A stretch of 64,000 nucleotides of DNA from RHKX01 sp041393495 (GTDB lineage: Bacteria > Actinomycetota > Thermoleophilia > Solirubrobacterales > 70-9): contig JAWKKA010000007.1 of assembly GCA_041393495.1 (NCBI GenBank), forward strand, positions 1-64,000. The letters run 5' to 3'. Made by a program: the position numbers and the translations under genes. Each line of letters starts with the position of its first letter. The first letter of the stretch is position 1. The notes under the pieces were generated by a model. It was not told where the DNA came from. It saw only the letters and a program-made list of their open reading frames with translations, and searched no databases. Positions 24,706-32,160 of this stretch are shown here, piece after piece.

Positions 24706-24872
24706 GCAACGTCCGCTCGGTGACCCGGCAGCCGGCGGAGGGGTCGTCGTGCACGGCGGCTGAGCTCCCGTTCCGCGAGGCGTGCTCCGACGTCTCCGGC
24801 GCGATCCTCCACCGCGACCCGGCGACGACGGTGGCCGAGCCCGAGCGCCACTTCGACCTCCCGCTGGGGTGA
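24702..24872 (+). CDS. Possible 56-residue ORF coupled to the reductase gene
   Basis: ATG overlapping the previous stop (ATGA), GC-rich third positions, product MSNVRSVTRQ...HFDLPLG. No family recognised, no signal peptide or membrane helix; two cysteines. Its TGA stop lies inside the left arm of the 24861-24908 palindrome, so the reading frame may have been cut short by that element. It could equally be a chance frame. Confidence 0.3.
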   Translation: MSNVRSVTRQPAEGSSCTAAELPFREACSDVSGAILHRDPATTVAEPERHFDLPLG

Positions 24873-24908
24873 CTCGCGCCGAGATCCCGGCCTCACCCAC
24901 CCCAGCGG
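24861..24908. repeat. Palindromic element, copy 1 (variant stem)
   Basis: Arms CCGCTGGGGTG (24861-24871) and CACCCCAGCGG (24898-24908) pair over 11 bp. They correspond to the CGCTGGGGCGC / GCGCCCCAGCG arms of the array at 25079-25270 but carry a T:A pair where the others have C:G. The loop keeps GAGATCCCGG, similar to GAGATGCCGG in copy 2. Confidence 0.9.
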
Positions 24909-24918
24909 GGCGGGGGCC

Positions 24919-25075
24919 GGCGCCGGGAGGGCACGCTCGGCGGCGCCGGGGAGGGCACGCGCGGGGGTGCCGGTGAGGGCACGCGCGGGGGTGCCGGGGA
25001 GGGCACGCTCGGCGGCGCCGGGAGGGCGCGCTCGGCGGCGCCGGGAGGGCGCGCTCGGCGGGAGGGCACGCTTGG
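24919..25075 (+). repeat. 23-24-bp minisatellite, about seven units
   Basis: Units of the form GCCGGGAGGGCACGCTCGGC (or GCCGGGGAGGGCACGCGCGG) recur about every 22-24 bp with few changes; the last unit is truncated. Reading frames through it give only Arg/Pro/Ala-rich text. Confidence 0.85.
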
Positions 25076-25078
25076 CCT

Positions 25079-25270
25079 CGCTGGGGCGCCGCGGCCCGAG
25101 ATGCCGGTGCTGCGCGCCCCAGCGGTCGCGCCGGGGGCGCGGCTCCCCCCGCGCTGGGGCGCCTCAGCACGGGATACCGGCGTCCCGCGCCCCAGCGGCG
25201 GCGCCCGGGGCGCGGATCCCCCTGCGCTGGGGCGCCTCAGCCCGGGATACCGGTGCTGCGCGCCCCAGCG
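25079..25270. repeat. 73-bp-period array of three palindromes
   Basis: CGCTGGGGCGC starts at 25079, 25152 and 25225 (exact period 73). Each pairs with GCGCCCCAGCG at 25114-25124, 25187-25197 and 25260-25270 to give an 11-bp stem around a 24-bp loop containing GGGATACCGG or GAGATGCCGG. The 27-bp spacers between hairpins are also similar. Confidence 0.93.
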
Positions 25271-25493
25271 GGGCCGGGCACGCAGCGCCGCCGGAGGCGC
25301 GATCAGTCAGCCGTGCGGAGAACGGAGCGGGAGGTCGGGGGCACCCACTCGTCGAGGACGGCGGGGGTCGGATCGTCGCCGTCGTGGTGGCGATCGACAA
25401 CGGCGATCCATCGCAGGGTCCTGTCCGTGATACACAGCGCCCGAGCGCGCCGACGTCGTGAGGGGCGCGACCGACCCGGAAGCGAGAGGCGCT

Positions 25494-26486
25494 GTGAGCA
25501 ACCCGATGAGCCCGCGTGAGCCGATCCCGCCCGGCCTCGCCCTCGGCCAGCTTGCGCTGGCCGGCCTCGGGGGGTCGGGGCTGCGGCGCTGGTATCGCGA
25601 CGGGCTCGGGCTGCTGCCGGGCGGGGGATCGCTGTTCGCGGGGCCGCCGGCGGCGAAGGTCAACGGCCTTCCCGGCCCGGTCCTGCCGGTGCGCTGGCTG
25701 ATGGACGGGCGGGAGCGCGTCCAGATCGAGCTCTTCCGCTTCCTCCGCCCGAAGCCGCGGCCGCGCCGGGCCGACGAGACGGCCGCCGATCACGGCTACC
25801 GGCGCGCCGGCTTCCACGTCGCCGACTTCGACGGGGCCTTGAGCTCGCTGGCGCGGCTGGGATCGGAGCCGATCGGCCCGGTCGTCGGGGACCCGCCGCA
25901 GCGGCGGGCCTGCGTGCGCGATCCGGAGGGCAACTGGACCGAGCTGATGGAGGACGACCCGCTCGCCGGCCGGTCGGCGGCGAAGCGGTGGCCGGGCGCG
26001 CGGGCGACCCTGCGTACGGTGACGGTCTCGGTGCCCGACCTCGACGCCGCGATTGCGAGCTGGGCCGGCGGGATCGGGCTCGACGACGCCCCGCGGCCCG
26101 TTCACCGGGCCGAGCACGAGGCCCTCTGGGGCCTGGGGGGAGCGCGCCGGCGCGATCGCAGCCTCGACGCCGGCACGGCCGTGATCGAGCTCGTCGAGTA
26201 CGAGGACCCCGCCGGCCGGCCCGAGGAGGCGGGCCGGCGCCTCTGCGATCAGGGGATCATGAACGTCGCCTTCGTCGCGCGCGAGCGGGCGAGCTTCGAC
26301 CGCACGTTCGAGCGCTGGACCGCCCACGGCTTCGCGCCGACGAGCGCGACGCCGCTCGAGGCCGGCGTCTTTCGCGTCATGTACTTCGAGCTGCCCTCGG
26401 GCGAGAACGTCGAGCTGCTCTACCCGCGCCGCTGGGCCTGGCGGCTGACCGGCTTCGTTCCGACCCCGGCGCTGAGGGCACGATGA
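25494..26486 (+). CDS. Two-domain VOC (glyoxalase-fold) protein
   Basis: 330 residues made of two vicinal-oxygen-chelate modules. The first ends in YRRAGFHVADFDGAL...RRACVRDPEGNWTELME (a typical VOC strand with an E ligand); the second has LRTVTVSVPDLDAAIASWAGGIGL, IMNVAFVARE and VMYFELPSGENVELLYP. VOC enzymes bind a divalent metal to isomerise, cleave or ring-open substrates. GTG at 25494 follows GAGAGG; a GTG 36 nt earlier is possible. First gene of a three-gene operon (ATGA overlap with the epimerase). Substrate unknown. Confidence 0.78.
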   Translation: MSNPMSPREPIPPGLALGQLALAGLGGSGLRRWYRDGLGLLPGGGSLFAGPPAAKVNGLPGPVLPVRWLMDGRERVQIELFRFLRPKPRPRRADETAADHGYRRAGFHVADFDGALSSLARLGSEPIGPVVGDPPQRRACVRDPEGNWTELMEDDPLAGRSAAKRWPGARATLRTVTVSVPDLDAAIASWAGGIGLDDAPRPVHRAEHEALWGLGGARRRDRSLDAGTAVIELVEYEDPAGRPEEAGRRLCDQGIMNVAFVARERASFDRTFERWTAHGFAPTSATPLEAGVFRVMYFELPSGENVELLYPRRWAWRLTGFVPTPALRAR

Positions 26487-27478
26487 AGGTCTTCGTGACC
26501 GGCGCGCTCGGCTTCATCGGCCGCGCCCTGCTCGACCGCTACCGCGCCGCCGGCGCGGAGGTCGTCGGGGTCGACCGGAGCGCCGATCCGGCGCTTGGAG
26601 TCGTCGCCGGCGACACCGTCGAGCCTGGCTCATGGAGCGGGCTGATGAGCGGGGCCGACGTCGTCTTTCACACCGCCGCCGTCGTCTCGAACACGGCCGC
26701 CGCGGACGTCTGCTGGCGGGTCAACGTGCTCGGCACGCGTCGGGTCGTCGCGGCGGCGGCCGCCGGCGGCGCCGGACGCCTCGTCCACCTCTCCTCGGTC
26801 GCCGCGTTCGGCTTCGACCTGCCCGCCGCCGCCACCGAGGCGGACCCGGTGCGGCCGAACGGTAACCACTACGTCGACACGAAGATCGCCTCCGAGCAGG
26901 TCGTCCTGCAGGCGCACGCCGCGGGCGAGATCGAGTGCTCGATCGTCCGGCCGGCCGATGTCTACGGCCCGGCCTCGCGGCCCTGGACGGTGCTCCCGGT
27001 CGAGCTGTTGCGTTCGGGCCGGTTTCTCCTGCCGGCGCGCGGCCGCGGCGTGTTCAGCCCCGTCTACATCGACAACCTCATCGACGGCCTCGTCGCCGCC
27101 GCCGAGGCCGAGGCGGCGCGGGGTCAGGTGGTCACGATCGGTGACGGCGTCGGGCTGCCGGCCCGGGAGTTCTTCGGCCACTACGCGCGGATGCTCGGCG
27201 GGGCCCGCCTGTGGACGCTGCCGACGCCCCTCGCCATGCGCCTCGCGGCCGCCGCCGGCGCGGTCCTCCGCGGCCTCGGCACCGAGACCGAGATCGGCGT
27301 CGAGACGATGAGGATGCTCGCCCGCAACGGCGGCTACTCGATCGCGAAGGCGCGCGAGCTGCTCGACTACGAGCCGCGGGTGGACCTCGAGGAGGGCATG
27401 CGACGCACCGAGCGCTGGCTCGCCCGCGAGGGCCTGCTCGGCAGCGAGCGCCAACGACAGGAGGAAGACGATGAATAA
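26483..27478 (+). CDS. NAD-dependent epimerase/dehydratase (3-beta-HSD-like)
   Basis: 331 residues, extended SDR. FVTGALGFIGRALLDRY gives the Rossmann TGxxGxxG; ADVVFHTAAVVSN, LVHLSSVAAFG and YVDTKIASEQVVL give the catalytic Ser and a YxxxK. RPADVYGP and FSPVYIDNLIDGL resemble 3-beta-hydroxysteroid dehydrogenase/isomerase and dihydroflavonol-reductase relatives. It would oxidise or reduce a hydroxyl/keto group on a lipid or sugar-like substrate. ATG overlaps the VOC stop; its own stop overlaps the SDR start by 8 nt, so all three act together. Confidence 0.83.
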   Translation: MKVFVTGALGFIGRALLDRYRAAGAEVVGVDRSADPALGVVAGDTVEPGSWSGLMSGADVVFHTAAVVSNTAAADVCWRVNVLGTRRVVAAAAAGGAGRLVHLSSVAAFGFDLPAAATEADPVRPNGNHYVDTKIASEQVVLQAHAAGEIECSIVRPADVYGPASRPWTVLPVELLRSGRFLLPARGRGVFSPVYIDNLIDGLVAAAEAEAARGQVVTIGDGVGLPAREFFGHYARMLGGARLWTLPTPLAMRLAAAAGAVLRGLGTETEIGVETMRMLARNGGYSIAKARELLDYEPRVDLEEGMRRTERWLAREGLLGSERQRQEEDDE

Positions 27479-28283
27479 CGGGAACGGGTGGCCGACCGCG
27501 GTGATCAGCGGCGGTGGCAGCGGAATCGGCCTGCGGCTCGCCACGATGTTGAGCAAGGGGGGAACCGCCGTCGCGGTCCTCGACCGCTCGATTGGCGACG
27601 AGCTGCAGCGCTGGCTCGATGCGGGCGGCGCCACGCCCGCGGCCGTGCACGAGGTCGACGTCAGCGATGGCGCCGCGGTTGCCGCGGCGATCGCGGATGT
27701 GGCCGCTGCGATCGGGCCTCCGGCGCTGGCGATCAACTCGGCCGGCGTCCAGGCCTCGGCGGCCTTCGACGCGCTCAGCGAGGAGCGGTTCCGGTCGGTG
27801 ATCGAGGTCAACCTGATCGGATCCCGCAACTTCGCCGCCGCGGTCCTGCCGCGGATGACTCCCGGCGCCCAGCTGGCGCTGATCGCCTCGCTGGCCGGGC
27901 TCGTGCCCAACTACGGCTACGCCGCCTACAGCGCGTCGAAGTTCGGGGTGGTCGGGCTCGCCGGCTGCCTGCGGCTCGAGTACAAGCCGAAGGGGGTCGA
28001 CGTCTGCGTGGTCTGCCCGCCCGAGGTCGAGACGCCGATGGTCACTGAGGAGCGGCGGAGCGGCGATGCGGTCGGGCTCGAGCTGAAGAAGTTCTCGGGC
28101 ACGCTCGAGCTCGAGGACGCCTGCACCGAGATCCTCGCCGGTCTCGCGGCCCGGCGCTGGATGGTCGTGCCGGGACGCAGGGCGCGGCTGACGCGCCGCC
28201 TCGCCCAACTCGCCCCGGCGGTGATGAGGAGGACCAGCGACCGCATGGTCCGGCGCGCGCTCGCGGAGCGCGGGGCGCGCTGA
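27471..28283 (+). CDS. Short-chain dehydrogenase/reductase
   Basis: 270 residues, classical SDR. TAVISGGGSGIGLRLA is the TGxxxGxG cofactor loop (here SGGGSGIG), INSAGVQ replaces NNAG, catalytic Ser in LIASLAGLVPN, and YAAYSASKFG gives YxxxK. CPPEVETPMV is the PG-loop region. The C-terminus is basic (RRAHR-like, VRRALAERG) and may associate with membranes, as in 3-ketosphinganine-reductase-like SDRs. Last gene of the VOC-epimerase-SDR operon, suggesting sequential redox steps on one lipid-like or isoprenoid compound (inference). Confidence 0.85.
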   Translation: MNNGNGWPTAVISGGGSGIGLRLATMLSKGGTAVAVLDRSIGDELQRWLDAGGATPAAVHEVDVSDGAAVAAAIADVAAAIGPPALAINSAGVQASAAFDALSEERFRSVIEVNLIGSRNFAAAVLPRMTPGAQLALIASLAGLVPNYGYAAYSASKFGVVGLAGCLRLEYKPKGVDVCVVCPPEVETPMVTEERRSGDAVGLELKKFSGTLELEDACTEILAGLAARRWMVVPGRRARLTRRLAQLAPAVMRRTSDRMVRRALAERGAR

Positions 28284-28409
28284 CGCCCCGCGGCGGCGCA
28301 TCGCTCCGCATCCGACCGGCAGCGGCCTTGACGGGATCCGGAGTGGTCGTGCTTTGGGATCGGAGTTGTCATCCGAGAGGACGGAAAGGCACTCCGGGAA
28401 CGCGCGGGG

Positions 28410-30800
28410 CTACCGGCGGCAGCCGCTGAGCCGATCGCGGCCGGCGCCGCCGCGGCAGCGATCCCGCCCCGCGCCCCCGCGCAGGCGGTCGGCGCCGCCA
28501 TTGCCGTGCAGGCGGTCCGCCTGCGCGCCGCCGCGGAGCCGGTCGCCGCCGCCGCCGCCGCGGATGTGGTCGGCGCCGCTCCCTCCGCGGATCGAGTCGC
28601 GGCCGGGGCCGCCGCAGATCAGGTCGTCGCCGCCGCGTCCGCGGATCCGGTCGTCGCCGCGGCCAGCGGCGATCACGTCGCGGCCCGGGGTGCCGCGAAT
28701 CAGGTCATCCCCGGCGCCCGGCGCGAGGGTGGCGGCGCGGCCTCGACACACGCACGGGTCCCGGCGTCGCTGCGGGCCGTCGCGTCCGGTGCATCGGTCG
28801 CTGTCTTCGAACCGCGACAGGTTCGCCAGCGGGAGCTGCTCGAAGCTCGTGCTCACCGGCAGCTCGAGCTCGGCCGGGTGGCGCGGGCGCGACAGCAGGG
28901 CGACGTCGTAGGGCGTCGTGACCGGATGGTGCCAGGGGAAGCCCTTGACGTAGGTCGTGAGGTTGGTGAGCGTGAGGCGCAGTCGACTACCCGGCTCGAG
29001 GGTGATCACCCGGCTGTCCAGCGGGATCCTCACGTCGATCACCCCGTCCTCGGGCAGCACCTTCAGAAAGCGCATCCCGTGCGTGAACATCCAGCCCGGT
29101 GAACCCGCCGGCAGGTCGGGGGGGAGATACCAGAGCTGCGCGACGATCCCCGCGCCGCCGGCGCCCCCGTCCCGATCGATCCTGACCCTCGCGCTGAGCC
29201 TCGGCGAGCCGAGCAGTGTGAGGCGCTTCCGAAAGGGGCGCGAGACGAAGTCTGTCGAGGAGCGGATCTGCTCGAGCTCCTGAATTCGCTGCCCGGCCTG
29301 CGCACCTCCCCAACCGGAGCGCCCGCACGGGGTGATCATGCTGAACGTCGGACAGGCTCCACCGGGCTCGTGCTCGATCACGGTCTTCGTGAACGCGTCC
29401 CGTCGCGAGCCGAGCGCGCCGCTGCCGCGCAGCCAGAGGGTCTCGCGGCCAGTCCGGACGTCGGCCAGCGAACGCACCGCCCGGTACGGCTCACGGTGCT
29501 CGCTCTCCTCGCCCTGTACGAGGGGCGTGACCAGCGCCGGTCCGGGCCGCCACCCCTTATCGCGGCCGGCCAGGTAGGTCCGTGCCGCCCACTGGAAGAC
29601 CTCCTTCTTGAGCACGTTCTCCGACCACGCCTTGAGCTCCTCGCTCCAGGTCGGGAAGAAGCCGCCGCCGCCGTCGTAGCCGAAGGCCTCCTCGACCAAC
29701 GGGTAGCGGGCCGTCACCCAGTTGCAGGAGTGCGGGTCCGTCGAGAACAGCCAGAGGTCGTTCGGCCGCCTGTAGTCGTCCACGAGCTGCTCCCAGAGCT
29801 CCACCTGCCGGTTGACGGGGACGATGCAGTCCCGACCCCCGGTATGCATGACCAGCGCGCGCACGCTGGCGTCGAAGGTGTCGAGGCTGCCGTCGCCGTC
29901 GTAGGCGGTCCGGTAGCGCCAGTAGGCGGGCCAGCGCGAGAAGTCCCCGCTCATGGCCTCGCTCACACGGCCCTGCAGGTCCGAGCCCGGGTAGGCCTTG
30001 AGCTGTGAGATGACGCCCGGGATCGAGAGCAGGCCGATTCCGGTCGCGCCGTCGAGCCCCTCGGTGGGATCGAGCGACCGCGCCATCCAGTCGCTCATGT
30101 CTGGCGAGCCGACGCTCGGCATGACGAGCGCAAACGGCTTCGGGAAGGTCGCCTTGGCAGCGTAGATGAGCGACGTGATGCCGCCGTGGGAGCCGCCGCT
30201 CAGCCCGACGTGGCGGGAGTCGACCGCGGGTATCTCCCGGTGGAGGTTCCCGGCGGCGAGACGCTCAAGCAGAGCGTCGTAGTCGGCGAATTCGACCGGG
30301 CCGATCCAGCTGCCCGTTCCGTACATGCCGTCGCCCGGCTCGTAGCACGAGCGATGCCCCCGGATCGCCAGCATCACCTGTACGATCCCCTCGCCTGCGA
30401 GCTCGATCCGCTGGACCATCCCGGTGTCCGGATCCGCTCCCAGGTTGTCCCAGAAGGTCTTGCCGTGGGCGCCCGCGGTGAGCGGGTCCCGAGTCGCGCA
30501 GTAGCCGGTCCCAGGGAACGTGAGCAGCGCCGGGAGGGCGGTAGTTGCCGCGCGCGGGGCCTTGGCGGGCGCGCCGGCGCGGGGGACGATGAACCTCACC
30601 TCGAGCCCCTGCATCCCCGCTGTGCCCGGGCGGACGTCGATCCGCAGGTCGATCGCGCGGCAGGAGAACGGCGCCGGACAGTCGATCGGCCCATCGATCA
30701 CCTCGACCCCGTCGCTGCCGGAATCCTGAGCGGCGGCACCCGGCAGCCCCACGCAGAGCGTGGCGAGGTTCACCAGGGAGACGACGAGCGACCTCCTCAT
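28410..30800 (-). CDS. Secreted S15/CocE-like hydrolase with RTX tail
   Basis: 796 residues. A signal peptide (MRRSLVVSLVNLATLCVGLPGAAA) is followed by an alpha/beta hydrolase of the X-Pro dipeptidyl-peptidase/CocE group: LLTFPGTGYCATRD, nucleophile elbow GLSGGSHGG, MHTGGRDCIVP with the acid and STDPHSCNW with the likely histidine. A PepX C-terminal-like jelly roll follows (GGAGIVAQLWYLPPD, VIDVRIPLDSRVITLEPGSRLRLTLTN). The last about 100 residues are RTX-type nonapeptides (GDDLIRGTP, GRDVIAAGR, GDDRIRGRG), expected to bind calcium outside the cell. RTX on an S15 hydrolase is unusual. TAGCTT box 9 nt before the ATG. Confidence 0.82.
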   Translation of the reverse strand: MRRSLVVSLVNLATLCVGLPGAAAQDSGSDGVEVIDGPIDCPAPFSCRAIDLRIDVRPGTAGMQGLEVRFIVPRAGAPAKAPRAATTALPALLTFPGTGYCATRDPLTAGAHGKTFWDNLGADPDTGMVQRIELAGEGIVQVMLAIRGHRSCYEPGDGMYGTGSWIGPVEFADYDALLERLAAGNLHREIPAVDSRHVGLSGGSHGGITSLIYAAKATFPKPFALVMPSVGSPDMSDWMARSLDPTEGLDGATGIGLLSIPGVISQLKAYPGSDLQGRVSEAMSGDFSRWPAYWRYRTAYDGDGSLDTFDASVRALVMHTGGRDCIVPVNRQVELWEQLVDDYRRPNDLWLFSTDPHSCNWVTARYPLVEEAFGYDGGGGFFPTWSEELKAWSENVLKKEVFQWAARTYLAGRDKGWRPGPALVTPLVQGEESEHREPYRAVRSLADVRTGRETLWLRGSGALGSRRDAFTKTVIEHEPGGACPTFSMITPCGRSGWGGAQAGQRIQELEQIRSSTDFVSRPFRKRLTLLGSPRLSARVRIDRDGGAGGAGIVAQLWYLPPDLPAGSPGWMFTHGMRFLKVLPEDGVIDVRIPLDSRVITLEPGSRLRLTLTNLTTYVKGFPWHHPVTTPYDVALLSRPRHPAELELPVSTSFEQLPLANLSRFEDSDRCTGRDGPQRRRDPCVCRGRAATLAPGAGDDLIRGTPGRDVIAAGRGDDRIRGRGGDDLICGGPGRDSIRGGSGADHIRGGGGGDRLRGGAQADRLHGNGGADRLRGGAGRDRCRGGAGRDRLSGCRR

Positions 30801-30809
30801 CGCCGACCC

Positions 30810-30815
30810 AAGCTA
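30810..30815 (-). promoter_or_regulatory. -10 element, leaderless type
   Basis: TAGCTT on the minus strand, 9 nt before the ATG of the S15/RTX gene at 30800. Confidence 0.55.
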
Positions 30816-30901
30816 GTCGGAGGCCCGTCCCGGCGCAAGCGGGAGCAAGTCGCGAGCGAACCGGAGCCGTCGGCCCGCGACGGCTGCGCGCCCCGGCCGG
30901 A

Positions 30902-32059
30902 TCAGGGCTCCAGCAGGGCGTGGACGGTCCGGTAGCCGCCCCGCGGCGGGACCTCGCGGACCGGATCGGAGCCGGGCGCGAGCCCGATCGCGCCGGTGGC
31001 GGCGAGGAGCTCCTCGACCACGACGCGAAGCTCGAGAGTGGCGAGCCCGCGGCCGGGGCAGGCGTGAGCGCCGATCCCGTAGACGAGGTTGTGGGGGGCG
31101 TTCCCGGCCGGCCGGTAGGCGTCGGGATCGGCGATCGCGTCCGGATCGCGGTTGGCCGCGGTCCAGTTGAGCACGACCCGCTCGCCCATCCGGATCGTGC
31201 GGCCGCCGACCTCGACGTCGGCCGTCGCGATCCGCCGGTTCGAGACGAACGGGTCGTCGATCCGGAGGATCTCGTCGATCCCCGCCTCGAGCTCGGCGCT
31301 GCCCGGGCGAGCGCTGCGCCAGCGCTCCTGCAGGCCGGCGTCGACGGCGAGGCGGTGGACGACGACGCCGACGCAGGCAGCGATCGACCCGAGATCGCCC
31401 GCGGTCCAGTTGCGGAGGATGCTGATGATCTCCTCGTCGCTCAGCGGCTTGCCATCGAGCTCGTCGCGAAGCAGCGCCGTGGTGACGTCGTCGGGCGCCT
31501 CGCCTCCGGCCCGGCGCCGGGCTTCGAGCAGCGAGCGGATGATCCCGTCGAACCGCTCGGCGACCGCGACCGTGCGGGTCAGCTGCCGCGAGCGGGTCGC
31601 TGCGAGGTTGTCGTCCATCCACGCGAGCAGCGTGTCCTCGAGCTCCGCCGGCCAGCCGAGCCAGGCGCTCTGGGCGCGGACCGCGTAGCGCGCGCCGAGC
31701 CCCGCGACCACCTCGATCGGCAGGCCGCGGGGCAGCGATCGGACGAGGTCGGCCGCGATCTCGCGAAAGCGGGGCTCGAGCCGGGCGACCGGCTCCGGCG
31801 CCAGGTAGCGGTCGATCAGCGCCCGGAAGCGGGCGTGCTCGGCTCCGTCCATCCCGTTCGGCGCGTTGAGGTGGCGCGAGACGCGGCTCGAGAACGTGGC
31901 CGGGTCGAGCGCCGCGCGGACGACGTCGGCGTGCCGGAAGAGCGTCCAGGCGCCGGCGCCGTCGCGGGCGACCGGACAGCGCGCCCGCAGCGCGTCGTAG
32001 GCGGCGCGCGGATCGGCGGCGATCGCCGCGGAGGCGGGGCTCCAGTCCCGCTCGCTCAC
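30902..32059 (-). CDS. Cytochrome P450
   Basis: 385 residues, soluble bacterial class. Heme loop LVYGIGAHACPGRGLA with the thiolate cysteine; ExxR in IDEILRID; PERF-like region PDAYRP. The I-helix reads NWTAGDLGSIAACVG, without the usual acid-alcohol A-G-x-D/E-T-T pair, so oxygen activation may differ. It should hydroxylate a small hydrophobic substrate using a ferredoxin partner that is not encoded nearby. GTG start. Located between the S15 hydrolase and heme A synthase, all on the minus strand but with gaps of about 100 bp. Confidence 0.88.
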   Translation of the reverse strand: MSERDWSPASAAIAADPRAAYDALRARCPVARDGAGAWTLFRHADVVRAALDPATFSSRVSRHLNAPNGMDGAEHARFRALIDRYLAPEPVARLEPRFREIAADLVRSLPRGLPIEVVAGLGARYAVRAQSAWLGWPAELEDTLLAWMDDNLAATRSRQLTRTVAVAERFDGIIRSLLEARRRAGGEAPDDVTTALLRDELDGKPLSDEEIISILRNWTAGDLGSIAACVGVVVHRLAVDAGLQERWRSARPGSAELEAGIDEILRIDDPFVSNRRIATADVEVGGRTIRMGERVVLNWTAANRDPDAIADPDAYRPAGNAPHNLVYGIGAHACPGRGLATLELRVVVEELLAATGAIGLAPGSDPVREVPPRGGYRTVHALLEP

Positions 32060-32160
32060 CGGGCCGGCCTCCCGGCCCGGGCTCGATTGCGAGCGGGAGG
32101 AGCCGGCCGACGCGACGTCAAGGCGGCGGGGGCGATCGAGCCGGGATGGAGGCCGCGCGC

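Larger units (their letters stand above)
24873..25493. other. Gene-free repeat-rich region (about 620 bp)
   Basis: No protein-like frame was found. Contents in order: the right arm of palindrome copy 1, a run of about seven 23-24-bp GC-rich tandem units, the 73-bp-period palindrome array, and about 220 bp of apparently unique sequence that should hold the promoter of the VOC-epimerase-SDR operon. Confidence 0.75.

Noticed and set aside
24691..25170. Arg/Pro-rich minus-strand frame through the minisatellite
   Set aside because: Its repeats come from the DNA tandem units; the composition is non-protein-like and it is antisense to a possible coupled frame.
24919..25270. Possible CRISPR array, because of regular repeats
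   Set aside because: The 73-bp units are hairpins with similar, not unique, spacers, the 23-24-bp units have no spacers, and no cas gene is present.
28337..28397. CCGGAGTG...CACTCCGG inverted repeat between convergent genes as a terminator
   Set aside because: The arms are 8 bp with a 45-bp loop and no T-tract; this could be chance in GC-rich DNA.
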